NCBI RefSeq assembly: GCF_007483665.1
Contig: NZ_ML660188.1
Location: 67,105 to 131,104 of the forward strand
DNA from: Catellatospora sichuanensis
GTDB taxonomy: Bacteria > Actinomycetota > Actinomycetes > Mycobacteriales > Micromonosporaceae
Direction of reading: 5' to 3'
Length of the DNA: 64,000 bases
The translations under genes were made by a program, and so were the position numbers. Below, piece after piece: positions 41,644 through 50,132 of this stretch; within the stretch, counting starts at the first letter, position 1, and every line of letters begins with the position of its first letter. Under the pieces are notes generated by a model. That model was given only the letters and a program-made list of their open reading frames with translations. It had not been told where the DNA came from and did no database searches.

Positions 41644-42483
41644 ATGACCACCTGGTTCATCACCGGAGCGTCCCGCGGGTTCGGCGTGGAGATCGCCCGG
41701 CAGGCCCTCGATCGTGGCGACGACGTCGTCGCGACCGCGCGCGACCCGAAGACCGTGGAGAAGGCCCTGCCCGGGTATGCCGACCGGCTGCTGGCCGTGG
41801 CGCTGGACGTCACCGACGCGGCGGCCGCGCACCGCGCCGCCGACGCCGCGGTGGCTCGCTTCGGCACCATCGACGTGCTGGTCAACAATGCCGGCCGAGG
41901 GCTGGTCGGGGCCATCGAGGAGACCAGCGACGCCGAGGCCCGGGCCGTGTTCGACACCAATCTGTTCGGCCTGCTCGCGGTCACCCGCGCGGTGCTGCCG
42001 GTGATGCGACGCCAACGCTCCGGCCGCATCGTGAACATGAGTTCGATCGGCGGGATCCGGTCATGGCCCGGGTGGGGCCTGTACGCGGCGACGAAGTTCG
42101 CCGTCGAGGCGATCACCGAAGCGATGAGCCAGGAGCTCGCGCCGCTGGGCATTCAGGCAATCGCCATCGAGCCCGGCCCGTTCCGCACCGACTTCCTCGA
42201 CTCGAGCTCGCTGCACCGCACCGAGCAGGTGATCGACGACTACGCCGCCAGCTCCGGCATGATGCGCAGCTGGTCCGACGAGAACAACCACGCCCAGGAG
42301 GGCGACCCGGTCAAGGCCGCCACCGCGATCCTCACCATCGTCGACGCACCCCGGATGCCGGTACGCCTCGCCCTGGGCAGCAGCTGCGTCACCGACATAG
42401 AGGCGAAGGTCAAGGAGGTCGCCGCGGACCTCGACCGGTGGCGCGAGCTGTCGGTGTCCACGGACTTCGCCACCACCGGCTGA
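41644..42483 (+). CDS. SDR-family oxidoreductase (long form)
   Basis: A 279-residue SDR: TWFITGASRGFGVEIARQAL binds cofactor, DVLVNNAGRGLVGAIEE follows, SSIGGIRSWPGWGLYAATKFAVE supplies the catalytic Ser and Tyr147-xxx-Lys151. The substrate loop has IEPGPFRTDFLDSSS. The ISAG... group of longer SDRs with this C-terminal extension (to about 280) often acts on larger or lipid substrates, but no specific one can be named. ATG 41644 follows GGAGG. A good terminator (42517-42553) follows. Confidence 0.92.
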   Translation: MTTWFITGASRGFGVEIARQALDRGDDVVATARDPKTVEKALPGYADRLLAVALDVTDAAAAHRAADAAVARFGTIDVLVNNAGRGLVGAIEETSDAEARAVFDTNLFGLLAVTRAVLPVMRRQRSGRIVNMSSIGGIRSWPGWGLYAATKFAVEAITEAMSQELAPLGIQAIAIEPGPFRTDFLDSSSLHRTEQVIDDYAASSGMMRSWSDENNHAQEGDPVKAATAILTIVDAPRMPVRLALGSSCVTDIEAKVKEVAADLDRWRELSVSTDFATTG

Positions 42484-42516
42484 GTCCCGACCGGCCGCGC
42501 GGCGCAGCGTGCTGTA

Positions 42517-42553
42517 CCAGTGCCGGCCGTGCGGGGTGCGCGGCCGGCACTGG
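42517..42553. terminator. Bidirectional hairpin terminator
   Basis: CCAGTGCCGGCCG (42517-42529) and CGGCCGGCACTGG (42541-42553) form a perfect 13-bp stem with an 11-nt loop, between the convergent SDR and quinone-oxidoreductase genes. Confidence 0.8.
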
Positions 42554-42631
42554 GTTGAGGGTGGCTCAGGCGGAGATGAGGGCGAACACGATCGGCAGGA
42601 CGGCCTGGCCTACCGGCCCGGCGGGACGGGG

Positions 42632-43546
42632 TCAGACCGTGATGACGGTCTTGCCGGAAAGCGTTCCGGCGTCGCTGCGCGCGTGGACGGCGGGCAGTTC
42701 GTCGAGGGTGACGTGGCCGGCGACGTGGATGTGGAGCTTGTCGGCGTCGACCAGCTCGACGAGGGCGGCAAGCCGGCCGGCGTCGGGGTGGACGAACACG
42801 CTGATCGAACGCACGCCGCGCGGGTCGTCCTGCGGGCCGGGGGTGGTGGTCGTGACCAGGGCGCCGCCGTCGCGGACCAGGCCGGCCAGCGTGACCATGT
42901 CGGCCGGCGCGACCGGGGCGAAGTTCAACACCGTGTCGAACGGGCCGGCGAGGCCGCCGATGTCGCGGCCGATCACCTGCGCGCCGTAGCCACGGACCCG
43001 CTCGGCGTTGCGTTCACCGGCTGTCGCGACGACGGTGGCGCCGGCCTGGACAGCCAGTTGCACGGCGTAGCCGCCGACCGCGCCGCCGGCGCCGTTGATC
43101 AGGATGCGCTGGCCAGGCTGCACGTCGGCGTGCTCGAACAGCGCCTGCCAGGCGGTGAGCCCGGTCGCCGGCAGCGCGGCGGCGTCGGCGAGCGGGATCG
43201 TCGTCGGCGCGGCGGCCAGGACCTCGCCCGAGGCGAGCACGTACTCGGCCGCGGCGCCGTCGGCGGTCATCGGCAGGAACCCGATCACCTGCGCACCGAC
43301 GTGCAGGCCGGTGACTCCTTCACCCACGGCCGTCACGGTGCCGGCGACGTCGATGCCCGGGGTGTGCGGCAGCGCGACCGGGAACACCTGTCGCAGGTGG
43401 CCGGCGCGGATGGTGGCGTCGACCGGGTTGAACGACGTGCCCGCGACCTTCACGAGCACCTGGCCGAAACCGGGGGTCGGCTGCTCGACGTGGTCGAGCC
43501 GCATGGTGCCGGCGTCGCCGTGCTGGTGGAAACGGATGGCCCTCAT
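42632..43546 (-). CDS. NADPH:quinone oxidoreductase-like MDR protein
   Basis: A 304-residue zinc-free medium-chain dehydrogenase. The GroES-like N-terminus includes MRAIRFHQHGDAGTMRLDHV and PHTPGIDVAGTVTAVGEGV. The Rossmann part starts at QRILINGAGGAVGGYAVQLA, with the AXXGXXG-type NADPH loop. ATG 43546 follows AAGGAG. It is divergent from the MarR gene, and TTCGAA-type palindromes lie between them. MarR-regulated quinone reductases usually answer redox-cycling or phenolic compounds. Confidence 0.93.
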   Translation of the reverse strand: MRAIRFHQHGDAGTMRLDHVEQPTPGFGQVLVKVAGTSFNPVDATIRAGHLRQVFPVALPHTPGIDVAGTVTAVGEGVTGLHVGAQVIGFLPMTADGAAAEYVLASGEVLAAAPTTIPLADAAALPATGLTAWQALFEHADVQPGQRILINGAGGAVGGYAVQLAVQAGATVVATAGERNAERVRGYGAQVIGRDIGGLAGPFDTVLNFAPVAPADMVTLAGLVRDGGALVTTTTPGPQDDPRGVRSISVFVHPDAGRLAALVELVDADKLHIHVAGHVTLDELPAVHARSDAGTLSGKTVITV

Positions 43547-43565
43547 GGTTCTCACTCCTTCGAAT

Positions 43566-43616
43566 ATGCTTCGAACTTGAAGCATGCCACGACTATAGCT
43601 CGTTTCAAATTCGAAG
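43566..43616. promoter_or_regulatory. Two related palindromes in the MarR/oxidoreductase promoter
   Basis: ATGCTTC-gaactt-GAAGCAT (43566-43585) is a perfect inverted repeat. A second site at 43603-43616 reads TTTCAAATTCGAAG on the top strand, so its complement (CTTCGAATTTGAAA) nearly matches the first core, CTTCGAACTTGAAG. They lie before both starts, so MarR can control the oxidoreductase and itself. Confidence 0.68.
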
Positions 43617-43632
43617 CAAGTAGGATGGCGGT

Positions 43633-44139
43633 GTGAGCCACGAGACAGCACCCCTGGACGCCGAACAGCTCGGCGCGTACTTCGCCCTCATGGAGGTCAG
43701 CACGCTGCTGCAGCACGCCGTCGACGAGCACCTGCGCGCCGACGGCGACCTCAGTTACGTGCAGTTCCAGATCCTCGCCCGCCTCACCGACGCCCCCGAC
43801 GGCAAGTTGCGCATGACCGACCTCGCCGACGGCGTCGTCTACAGCCGCAGCGGCCTGACCTACCAGGCCGGACTGCTGGAAAAACGCGCCCTGATCACCC
43901 GCACACCCGCGCCCGACGACGAACGCAGCGTCATCGTCACCGTCACCGACACCGGTCGCGGCCTCGTAGCGCAGGTGCTGCCCGGCCACATCGACGTCGT
44001 CCGGCGGCTGCTGTTCGACTCACTGCACAAGCGCGACCTCGCCACCCTCGGCAGCGTCCTCGGCCGGGTCCGCGAACACATGCGCGCCGCCCCACCCCGC
44101 TCGGCCAAACCCCGTGCCGCTCGCCCCCGGACCGCCTGA
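43633..44139 (+). CDS. MarR-family transcriptional regulator
   Basis: A 168-residue regulator, slightly long because of a basic Pro/Ala/Arg tail. The winged helix spans about 40-110: DLSYVQFQILARLTDAPDG, RMTDLADGVVYSRSGLTYQAGLLEKRALI, then the wing RTPAPDDERSVIVTVTDTG. Flanking helices form the dimer interface. GTG 43633 opens it, 87 bp from the divergent quinone oxidoreductase, and the two palindromes between are its likely operators. Confidence 0.93.
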   Translation: MSHETAPLDAEQLGAYFALMEVSTLLQHAVDEHLRADGDLSYVQFQILARLTDAPDGKLRMTDLADGVVYSRSGLTYQAGLLEKRALITRTPAPDDERSVIVTVTDTGRGLVAQVLPGHIDVVRRLLFDSLHKRDLATLGSVLGRVREHMRAAPPRSAKPRAARPRTA

Positions 44140-44213
44140 CCACGAAGGCGCCACCGGCTCGCTCACGGCACGCGGGAAGGGCGCCCACGGCAGACCCACG
44201 AGAGTGGAGAGAC

Positions 44214-44699
44214 ATGGATCTTCAGCTGACCCGGCTCGGCGGTGTCGACCCGGCCGACATCATCGCGCTGATGAGCCACCGCGCGGTCCGTCGGCACATG
44301 CCGCTGGCCGAGGGAGCCTTCGGCGCGGCCGAGTGCGCCGCGTTCGTCACGGCCAAGGAGGCGTTGTGGCGCGACCACGGGTACGGCCCGTGGGCCTTCC
44401 TCGTTGACGGAGAGTTCGCCGGCTGGGGTGGCCTGCAACCCGAGGACGGCGGCGACGCCGATCTGGCGCTGGTCCTGCATCCGCGATTCTGGGGTCACGG
44501 CCGGGCGATCTGCGCGCGGGTCCTGGACGAGGCGTTCGGCACGTTCCGGTTCGACTCGGTGACCATCCTGCTGCCGCCCACCCGCCGCAGCGGACATGCC
44601 GTGGCCCGGCTCGGGTTCCGTACCGACGGTGAGACCAGCATCGAGGGCAGGCGTTTCCTGCGCTTCCGGCTGCACTCCGCCGACCGGCCGCGGCCGTGA
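44214..44699 (+). CDS. GNAT-family acetyltransferase
   Basis: A 161-residue GNAT protein starting at ATG 44214, after GTGGAGAG. The core strand is AFLVDGEFAGWGGLQPE, then LALVLHPRFWGHGRAICARVLDEAF in the acetyl-CoA loop position (the loop reads RFWGHGRA, a variant of the usual R-x-x-G-x-G/A), and SGHAVARLGF with ETSIEGRRFLRFRL at the end. Substrate unknown. It follows MarR by 74 bp on the same strand and converges on a hydrolase gene. Confidence 0.86.
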   Translation: MDLQLTRLGGVDPADIIALMSHRAVRRHMPLAEGAFGAAECAAFVTAKEALWRDHGYGPWAFLVDGEFAGWGGLQPEDGGDADLALVLHPRFWGHGRAICARVLDEAFGTFRFDSVTILLPPTRRSGHAVARLGFRTDGETSIEGRRFLRFRLHSADRPRP

Positions 44700-44717
44700 A
44701 GCCGATGCCTGCGGCCA

Positions 44718-45368
44718 TCAGCGCAGGTGGCTCACGAGCCAGTCGCGGGCCAGGACGGCGGCCTGCTGGAGGGTGCCGGGTTCCTGGAACAGGTGGGTCG
44801 CACCGGGGACGATCTCGACGGCGTGCTCGCAGGTCAGCTGCGCGGCCGCCTGCTCGTTGAGCTCCAGCACGGTGTGGTCGAGGCCGCCGACGATGAGCAG
44901 CGTCGGCGCGCGTACCTCGGCGAGGTGACCGCCGGCCAGGTCGGGGCGGCCGCCGCGGGAGACCACGGCGGCGACGTCGGCGTTGCCGTTCGAGGCGGCC
45001 CACAGCGCGGCGGCCGCGCCGGTGCTGGCCCCGAAGAGGCCGACCGGCAGGCCCTGTGCGGCGGGGCGGGCACGCAGCCAGGCGAGCACCTCGGTGAGGC
45101 GCCCGGCGAGCAGCCGGATGTCGAAAACGTTGCCGCGGTCGTTCTCCTCGGACTCGTTGAGCAGGTCGAACAGCAGCGTGCCGAGTCCCGCGTCGCGCAG
45201 CAAGCGGGCGACGTACTGGTTGCGGGGGCTGTGCCGGCTGCTGCCGCTGCCGTGGACGAACACGACGATCCCGGCGGCCTGCGGGGGTATGGCCAGGTGG
45301 GCCGAGAGTGCGGCTCCGTTCACGGGGATGACGACCTCGGCCGCTGTTCCGTTGTCTCCGGACGTCAT
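44718..45368 (-). CDS. Alpha/beta-hydrolase (dienelactone-hydrolase-like)
   Basis: A 216-residue hydrolase starting at ATG 45368 with GAGGTGG upstream. The triad is visible: Ser in LFGASTGAAAAL (near 119), Asp in VGGLDHTV (near 165) and His in GATHLFQEPGT (near 193). VFVHGSGSSRHSPRNQ forms the oxyanion loop. Closest in style to the small DLH-like hydrolases found beside phosphoribosyltransferases, but no such neighbour is seen here. Substrate unknown. Confidence 0.88.
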   Translation of the reverse strand: MTSGDNGTAAEVVIPVNGAALSAHLAIPPQAAGIVVFVHGSGSSRHSPRNQYVARLLRDAGLGTLLFDLLNESEENDRGNVFDIRLLAGRLTEVLAWLRARPAAQGLPVGLFGASTGAAAALWAASNGNADVAAVVSRGGRPDLAGGHLAEVRAPTLLIVGGLDHTVLELNEQAAAQLTCEHAVEIVPGATHLFQEPGTLQQAAVLARDWLVSHLR

Positions 45369-45435
45369 GTCGTCCACCTCTCCATCCTTGCTCGCCCGGC
45401 GGCCGACCGCTCGTGTTGAGGACAGATGGCGCATC

Positions 45436-45481
45436 TTTACGAGCCTGAAACTTGCACGTAATCTGGGTCACACTTTGCAAG
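45436..45481 (+). promoter_or_regulatory. Isoamylase promoter with CTTGCA/TTGCAAG half-sites
   Basis: TTTACG (45436-45441) and TAATCT (45459-45464), 17 bp apart, make a good sigma-70-like promoter. CTTGCA (45451-45456) overlaps the spacer, and TTGCAAG (45475-45481) lies downstream of the -10. CTTGCA-type repeats are known at Streptomyces amylase and maltose promoters under the LacI-type MalR. Here they suggest starch/maltose control of the next gene. Confidence 0.6.
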
Positions 45482-45534
45482 AATTTTCAGTCGCCGCTCC
45501 CCCGGCCACCACCCCTGTTCCGGGAAGGAAGACC

Positions 45535-47835
45535 ATGCGCCGCCTCTGGAGGTCCGTGCTCGCCGCCACACTGGTGGCCGCCGGGTTGTCCCTCGTCTCC
45601 CCCACCACGCCCGCCCAGGCCGGGATAGACACCTTGACCCTGGGCGGCCGCTACTCCGGCACCAATGTGAACTTCCGGGTGTACTCCTCGCGGGCCACCC
45701 GCATCGCGGTCTACGTCTACTCCGCCGCCACCGGCGCCCAGGAGAAGGCTTCCTACCTGCTCACCAAGGGGACCGGTGACGTCTGGGCGACCACGGTCGG
45801 CGTGGCGACGCTGCAGGCCGCGGGCGTGACCGGCACCGTCTACTACGGCTACCGGGCGTGGGGCCCGAACTGGCCCTACAGTGCGAGCTGGACGAAGGGC
45901 TCGACGGCCGGGTTCGTCGCCGACGTGGACGCCACGGGCAACCGGTTCAACCCGAACAAGCTGCTGCTGGACCCGTACGCCCGGGAGATGAGCCACGACA
46001 CCGCGATGCCCGACGGCGTCGCAAGCGACTACTCGTCGGGCCCGGCCAAACGGGCCGCGGACACCGGCACGATCGCGCCCAAGGGCATCGTGCTGGCCGC
46101 CGACGGCACCAGCATCGGCACCAAGCCGACCCGGGCCTTCAAGGACGACATCGTGTACGAGGTGCACCTGCGCGGCCTCACCAAGGCCGACACGTCCATC
46201 GCGGCGGCCGAACGGGGCACCTACAAGGCGGCCGGGCAGAAGGCGGCGTACCTGGCCTCGCTCGGGGTCACCGCGGTGGAGTTCCTGCCGCTGCAGGAGA
46301 CCCAGAACGACGCCAACGACGCCAGCCCGAGCAGCACCACGGGCGACAACTACTGGGGTTACATGACCGAGAACTACTTCGCCCCCGACCGGCGCTACGC
46401 GTACGACAAGACGCCGGGCGGGCCGACGAAGGAGTTCAAGGCCATGGTGAAGGCGTTCCACGACGCCGGGATCAAGGTGCTGGTCGACGTCGTCTACAAC
46501 CACACCGCCGAGGGCGGTGCCATCGGCGACAAGAACACGTACAACATCTTCTCCTGGCGCGGGCTGGACAACCCGACGTACTACTCGCTGACCTCCGACA
46601 TGCAGGGGTCGATCGACAACACCGGGCTGGGGCACAACTACAACACCCGCAACCCCACCGCGCAGAACCTGATCGTGGACTCCATCGCGTACTGGAAGAA
46701 CACGCTCGGCGTCGACGGCTACCGGTTCGACCTGGCGTCGGTGCTGGGCAACACGTGCCAGCACGGGTGCTTCAACTACAGCCGCACCGACGCGAACACC
46801 GCGCTCAACCGGCTCACCGCCGAGATGCCGGCCCGCCCGGCGGGCGGTGGCGCGGGCGTGGACTGGATCGCCGAGCCGTGGGCCATCGGCGCGGGCACCT
46901 ACCAGGTGGGCAACTTCCCGGTGGCGTGGTCGGAGTGGAACGGGATCTACCGCGACACGCTGCGCCGCGACCAGAACAAGCTGGGCGTCGACGCGGTCAC
47001 CCCGAGCGACCTGGCCACCCGGTTCGCCGGGTCGTCGGACCTGTACGGCGATGACGGCCGCAGACCGTGGCACTCGGTGAACTTCATGGTGGCCCACGAC
47101 GGGTTCACCCAGAAGGACCTGTACTCGTGCAACACCAAGAACAACGGCCAGGCCTGGCCGTTCGGGCCGTCCGACGGCGGCAGCGACGACAACATCTCGT
47201 GGGATCAGGGCGGGGTCGCGGCCGACCAGCGCAAGGCGGCCCGCAACGCGTTCGCGTTCCTGATGCTGTCGGGCGGCACACCGATGATGACCGGCGGTGA
47301 CGAGACGCTGCGGTCGGTCAACTGCAACAACAACCCGTACAACGTCGACTCGTCGGCGAACTGGCTGGACTGGTCGCTGACCGCGGACGAGACCAACTTC
47401 AAGACGTACACGTCTCGGCTGCTCGCCTTCCGCAAGGCGCACCCGGCGCTGCGGCCGGCGAACTTCTACACCGCCGCCGACGGCAACGCCAACGGGATGG
47501 GGCAGCTGGAGTGGTTCACCCCGGCCGGGGTCGCGCCGGACGGCGCCTACTGGGGCAACGCGGGCAATCACGCGCTGGCCTGGCGCATCGACGGCACGGA
47601 GTTCGGCGACAGCGCGAGCGCGCTTTACACCGCCTACAACGGCTGGTCCGGCGACGTGGTGTTCACGCTGCCCGCCCCGCCGGCCGGAAAGCAGTGGTAC
47701 CGGGTCACCGACACGTCCCCGTGGGCCGAGGGCGCGAGCCAGGTCGCCGCGCCGGGCGGCGAGGCCGTCATCGGCGGGGCCGGGACGGCGTACACGCTGC
47801 GCGGGCGCGCCGTGCTGCTGCTCATCGCGAAGTGA
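45535..47835 (+). CDS. Secreted isoamylase-type debranching enzyme (GH13)
   Basis: A 766-residue exported glycosidase cleaving alpha-1,6 branches of glycogen or amylopectin. Signal peptide about 1-29; CBM48-like domain about 35-160; GH13 barrel about 200-620; C-terminal beta domain to 766. Catalytic residues: DVVYNHTAEGG (conserved region I), nucleophile Asp about 400 in GYRFDLASV, acid Glu about 446 in WIAEPWA, and VAHDGFTQKD about 522. Length and motif set match Pseudomonas-type isoamylase (GH13_11) rather than intracellular GlgX, which lacks a signal. ATG 45535 follows GGAAGGAAG. Confidence 0.92.
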   Translation: MRRLWRSVLAATLVAAGLSLVSPTTPAQAGIDTLTLGGRYSGTNVNFRVYSSRATRIAVYVYSAATGAQEKASYLLTKGTGDVWATTVGVATLQAAGVTGTVYYGYRAWGPNWPYSASWTKGSTAGFVADVDATGNRFNPNKLLLDPYAREMSHDTAMPDGVASDYSSGPAKRAADTGTIAPKGIVLAADGTSIGTKPTRAFKDDIVYEVHLRGLTKADTSIAAAERGTYKAAGQKAAYLASLGVTAVEFLPLQETQNDANDASPSSTTGDNYWGYMTENYFAPDRRYAYDKTPGGPTKEFKAMVKAFHDAGIKVLVDVVYNHTAEGGAIGDKNTYNIFSWRGLDNPTYYSLTSDMQGSIDNTGLGHNYNTRNPTAQNLIVDSIAYWKNTLGVDGYRFDLASVLGNTCQHGCFNYSRTDANTALNRLTAEMPARPAGGGAGVDWIAEPWAIGAGTYQVGNFPVAWSEWNGIYRDTLRRDQNKLGVDAVTPSDLATRFAGSSDLYGDDGRRPWHSVNFMVAHDGFTQKDLYSCNTKNNGQAWPFGPSDGGSDDNISWDQGGVAADQRKAARNAFAFLMLSGGTPMMTGGDETLRSVNCNNNPYNVDSSANWLDWSLTADETNFKTYTSRLLAFRKAHPALRPANFYTAADGNANGMGQLEWFTPAGVAPDGAYWGNAGNHALAWRIDGTEFGDSASALYTAYNGWSGDVVFTLPAPPAGKQWYRVTDTSPWAEGASQVAAPGGEAVIGGAGTAYTLRGRAVLLLIAK

Positions 47836-47840
47836 CCGAT

Positions 47841-47884
47841 CGTGGTGTCGGCCCCGGCCTGCCCGGGACGGGGCCGACACCACG
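47841..47884. terminator. Bidirectional hairpin terminator after isoamylase
   Basis: CGTGGTGTCGGCCCCG (47841-47856) and CGGGGCCGACACCACG (47869-47884) form a perfect 16-bp stem with a 12-nt loop, six bases after the isoamylase stop and facing the convergent nuclease-like gene. Confidence 0.88.
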
Positions 47885-47901
47885 GCTGTCTTCGCCGGGC
47901 G

Positions 47902-48852
47902 TCAGTCCGTCGGGAAGGCGAACGACGACGTCACCGCCCGGTGATCGGTCCCCGGGGTGCGTCGCACGCCCGCGTCGGTGGCGGTGAGGCCGCGGTAGAG
48001 GACCTGGTCGGGGCGCAGCACCGGCAGCGCGGACGGCCAGGTGAGGCCGAATCCCCAGCCCGCGTCGGCCTGGGCGTCGTGCAGCAGCGCGGACAGCGGG
48101 GCGAAGGCCCGGTCCTCGGCGGAGGTGTTCAGGTCGCCGAGCACCAGCACCCGGCTCGCGTCGTCGCCGCGTACCGCGTCGGCGAGGGCCTGGATGTTGC
48201 GGTCGCGGCTCGCGGTCTCGTTGAGGCGAGCGGAGCGCAGGTGCGCGACGTACACCGCGACGTCGCCCTGCGGCGTCTCGACCACCGCCCGCAGCCCGCG
48301 GATCCAGTTCGTTTCGCTGTCGAGGCTGCTCACCTGTCCGATCGGGTGCTTGCTGAGCAGGCCGACCGTGCCTCTGATCGCGTGGTACGGGTAGGACTCG
48401 CGCAGCCGCCCGGCGGCCGTCGCGGCGACTCCTTCGACGGCCTCCTGGATCGCGATGAGGTCGGGTCCGTCGGCGGCCAGCGCCTGGACGGTGGCGGCCG
48501 GGTCCGGGTTGTCGGCGTAGAGGTTCTGCGAGACGACCCGCAGCTCGGCCGGACCACCCTGGGGTGGCAGCAGCGCGCCGCCGAACTGTGCCGCCCACAC
48601 GGCCGCCGGCAGCGCGACCGCGAGCAGCGCGGCCCGGGACCGGGCCGCCAGCGCGGCGAGCGCCAATACGGGCACCCCGAGGCCGAACAGCGGCGTGACG
48701 GAGTCGAGCAGGCTGCCGGCGCTGTAGACGTTGGGCACGAGGCGATGCCCGGCCAGCACCGCGCCCAGCGCGAGCGCGGCCAGGACCACCACGGCGGCGC
48801 GCCATCGCGGTCGGGAGGTGCGGGGTGCCGCCTTCACCAGCTGAGTCGTCAC
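47902..48852 (-). CDS. Membrane-anchored endonuclease/exonuclease/phosphatase protein
   Basis: A 316-residue protein with three N-terminal hydrophobic helices (about 20-37, 53-72, 75-95) and an extracellular EEP-fold domain (about 103-310). Its landmarks are VVSQNLY, DLIAIQEAVE (metal-binding Glu), HLRSARLNETASRDRN, VLGDLNTSAED (Asp-Asn) and GTDHRAVTSSF (catalytic His). Substrates of such proteins range from DNA to phospholipids and phosphoinositides; this layout is usual in actinobacteria but unassigned. Starts at GTG 48852. Confidence 0.88.
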   Translation of the reverse strand: MTTQLVKAAPRTSRPRWRAAVVVLAALALGAVLAGHRLVPNVYSAGSLLDSVTPLFGLGVPVLALAALAARSRAALLAVALPAAVWAAQFGGALLPPQGGPAELRVVSQNLYADNPDPAATVQALAADGPDLIAIQEAVEGVAATAAGRLRESYPYHAIRGTVGLLSKHPIGQVSSLDSETNWIRGLRAVVETPQGDVAVYVAHLRSARLNETASRDRNIQALADAVRGDDASRVLVLGDLNTSAEDRAFAPLSALLHDAQADAGWGFGLTWPSALPVLRPDQVLYRGLTATDAGVRRTPGTDHRAVTSSFAFPTD

Positions 48853-49107
48853 TGTGCGTACGCTACCGGCGGGACGCCCGGATTCCCGTCCCGTGCGCGG
48901 AGTCTGCCGTGTGACAAGAATCCACGCGCGATTAACGGTGTCTTAACACTGCTCCCGGTATGCAGGTAGCCGGACGTCGCCGTCCCCGTGGACCCTGTTC
49001 GAGCGAGCCCTGCCGACGAGCCCACCACCGCCTCGCGGTCACCGAGCGTGACCATCAAGCAAGGCATCTGTGACGGTAAGTCCGATAAACCTCATACAGC
49101 GGATATG

Positions 49108-49125
49108 CCGATTACATAGCATCGG
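49108..49125. promoter_or_regulatory. Inverted repeat just before the nitrate-reductase operon
   Basis: CCGAT (49108-49112) and ATCGG (49121-49125) form a dyad with an 8-bp spacer, ending 4 bp before the ATG at 49130. The spacing resembles FNR/CRP-type or other dimeric regulator sites. TACATA inside it could be a -10 for a nearly leaderless transcript. The rest of the 48853-49129 gap holds AT-rich TTAACGGTGTCTTAA at about 48934-48948 but no gene. Regulatory role inferred only. Confidence 0.35.
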
Positions 49126-49129
49126 CTGC

Positions 49130-50131
49130 ATGAGGCCCGTGGTCGTCGGCATCGTCACCGCCCTGGTCCTCTGCGCGGTGATCTACCTGGGCAGCAGAAG
49201 GCTGCACGACTTCGACTCCGCGCTGGCCCCGTACGCCATCGCCAGCGTGTTCCTCGCCTTCGGCATCGCCTACCGATACACGGTGTGGATCTCCTCCCCC
49301 GGCGCCCGGCGGCTGTTCCGGAAGGGCTGGGGCGCCGCGCTGTCCTGGCAGAACCTGCGCCGCACGCCGACCGCGCTGCCCCGCATGATCGCCACCTACC
49401 TCGGCTTCCAGAAGTTCCTCGGCGCTCGCTCGCGCTCCCGCTGGGCCGCGCACCAGCTGATCTTCTGGGGCTGCCTGCTGGCTGCGGCGATCACCTTTCC
49501 GCTGACCTGGGGCTGGTTCACGTTCACCGCGAACACCGGGGCCGGACCGCAGTACACCATGAACATCTGGGGCTTCGGGGTGGCCGACTTCAACGCCCTG
49601 TCGGTGCTCGGGTGGCTGCTGTTCCACGGGCTGGACCTCGCCGCGGTGCTGGTCATCGCGGGCGCGACGTACTTCCTGATCCGGCGCATGCGCGACCGGG
49701 AGGCGAGCACCGGCCAGCGCTTCGGCTACGACCTGGTGCCGCTGCTCGCGCTGATCATCATCTCGGTGACCGGCCTGCTGCTGACGTTCTCCAGCGTCGC
49801 GCTGCACGGCGGCGGCTACGAGTTCCTGGCCGTGCTGCACATGGCCGCGGTGGTGCTGACCCTGCTGTACCTGCCGTTCGGCAAGTTCTTCCACATCGCC
49901 CAGCGCCCGGCGGCCGTCGGCATGCAGCTGTTCAAGTACACCGGGCACGGCGAGATCCGGCACTGCCGCAACTGCGGCGAGCCGATCGACACCACGGCGT
50001 ACGTGGACAACCTGCGCGCCACCATGCGCGACCTGAAGCTGGACTTCGATGCCGTCGCCGAGGTGTGCCCGCGGTGCAAGCGGCTACGGCGCGGGCAGGC
50101 CTACCGCACGACCGTGAAGCCGGGGTTCTGA
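49130..50131 (+). CDS. NarI/HdrE-like membrane subunit with Cys4 zinc-ribbon tail
   Basis: A 333-residue protein, first of the nitrate operon. It has six or so transmembrane helices with histidines suited to haem b (AAHQLIFWG, LLFHGLDLAA, LAVLHMAAVVL, GKFFHIAQ), like the NarI or HdrE quinol-oxidising subunits. The last 60 residues are soluble, with two Cys pairs (HCRNCGEP and VCPRCKRL), probably a zinc ribbon or iron site. I infer that it takes electrons from quinol and passes them to the iron-sulfur partners. ATG 49130; its stop is 1 bp before the next ATG. Confidence 0.8.
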   Translation: MRPVVVGIVTALVLCAVIYLGSRRLHDFDSALAPYAIASVFLAFGIAYRYTVWISSPGARRLFRKGWGAALSWQNLRRTPTALPRMIATYLGFQKFLGARSRSRWAAHQLIFWGCLLAAAITFPLTWGWFTFTANTGAGPQYTMNIWGFGVADFNALSVLGWLLFHGLDLAAVLVIAGATYFLIRRMRDREASTGQRFGYDLVPLLALIIISVTGLLLTFSSVALHGGGYEFLAVLHMAAVVLTLLYLPFGKFFHIAQRPAAVGMQLFKYTGHGEIRHCRNCGEPIDTTAYVDNLRATMRDLKLDFDAVAEVCPRCKRLRRGQAYRTTVKPGF

Positions 50132-50132
50132 C

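Noticed and set aside
45487-47883. Antisense open frame of about 800 codons across the isoamylase gene
   Set aside because: No recognisable domain, extreme Val/Arg/Gly/His bias, and complete overlap with a confirmed GH13 enzyme.
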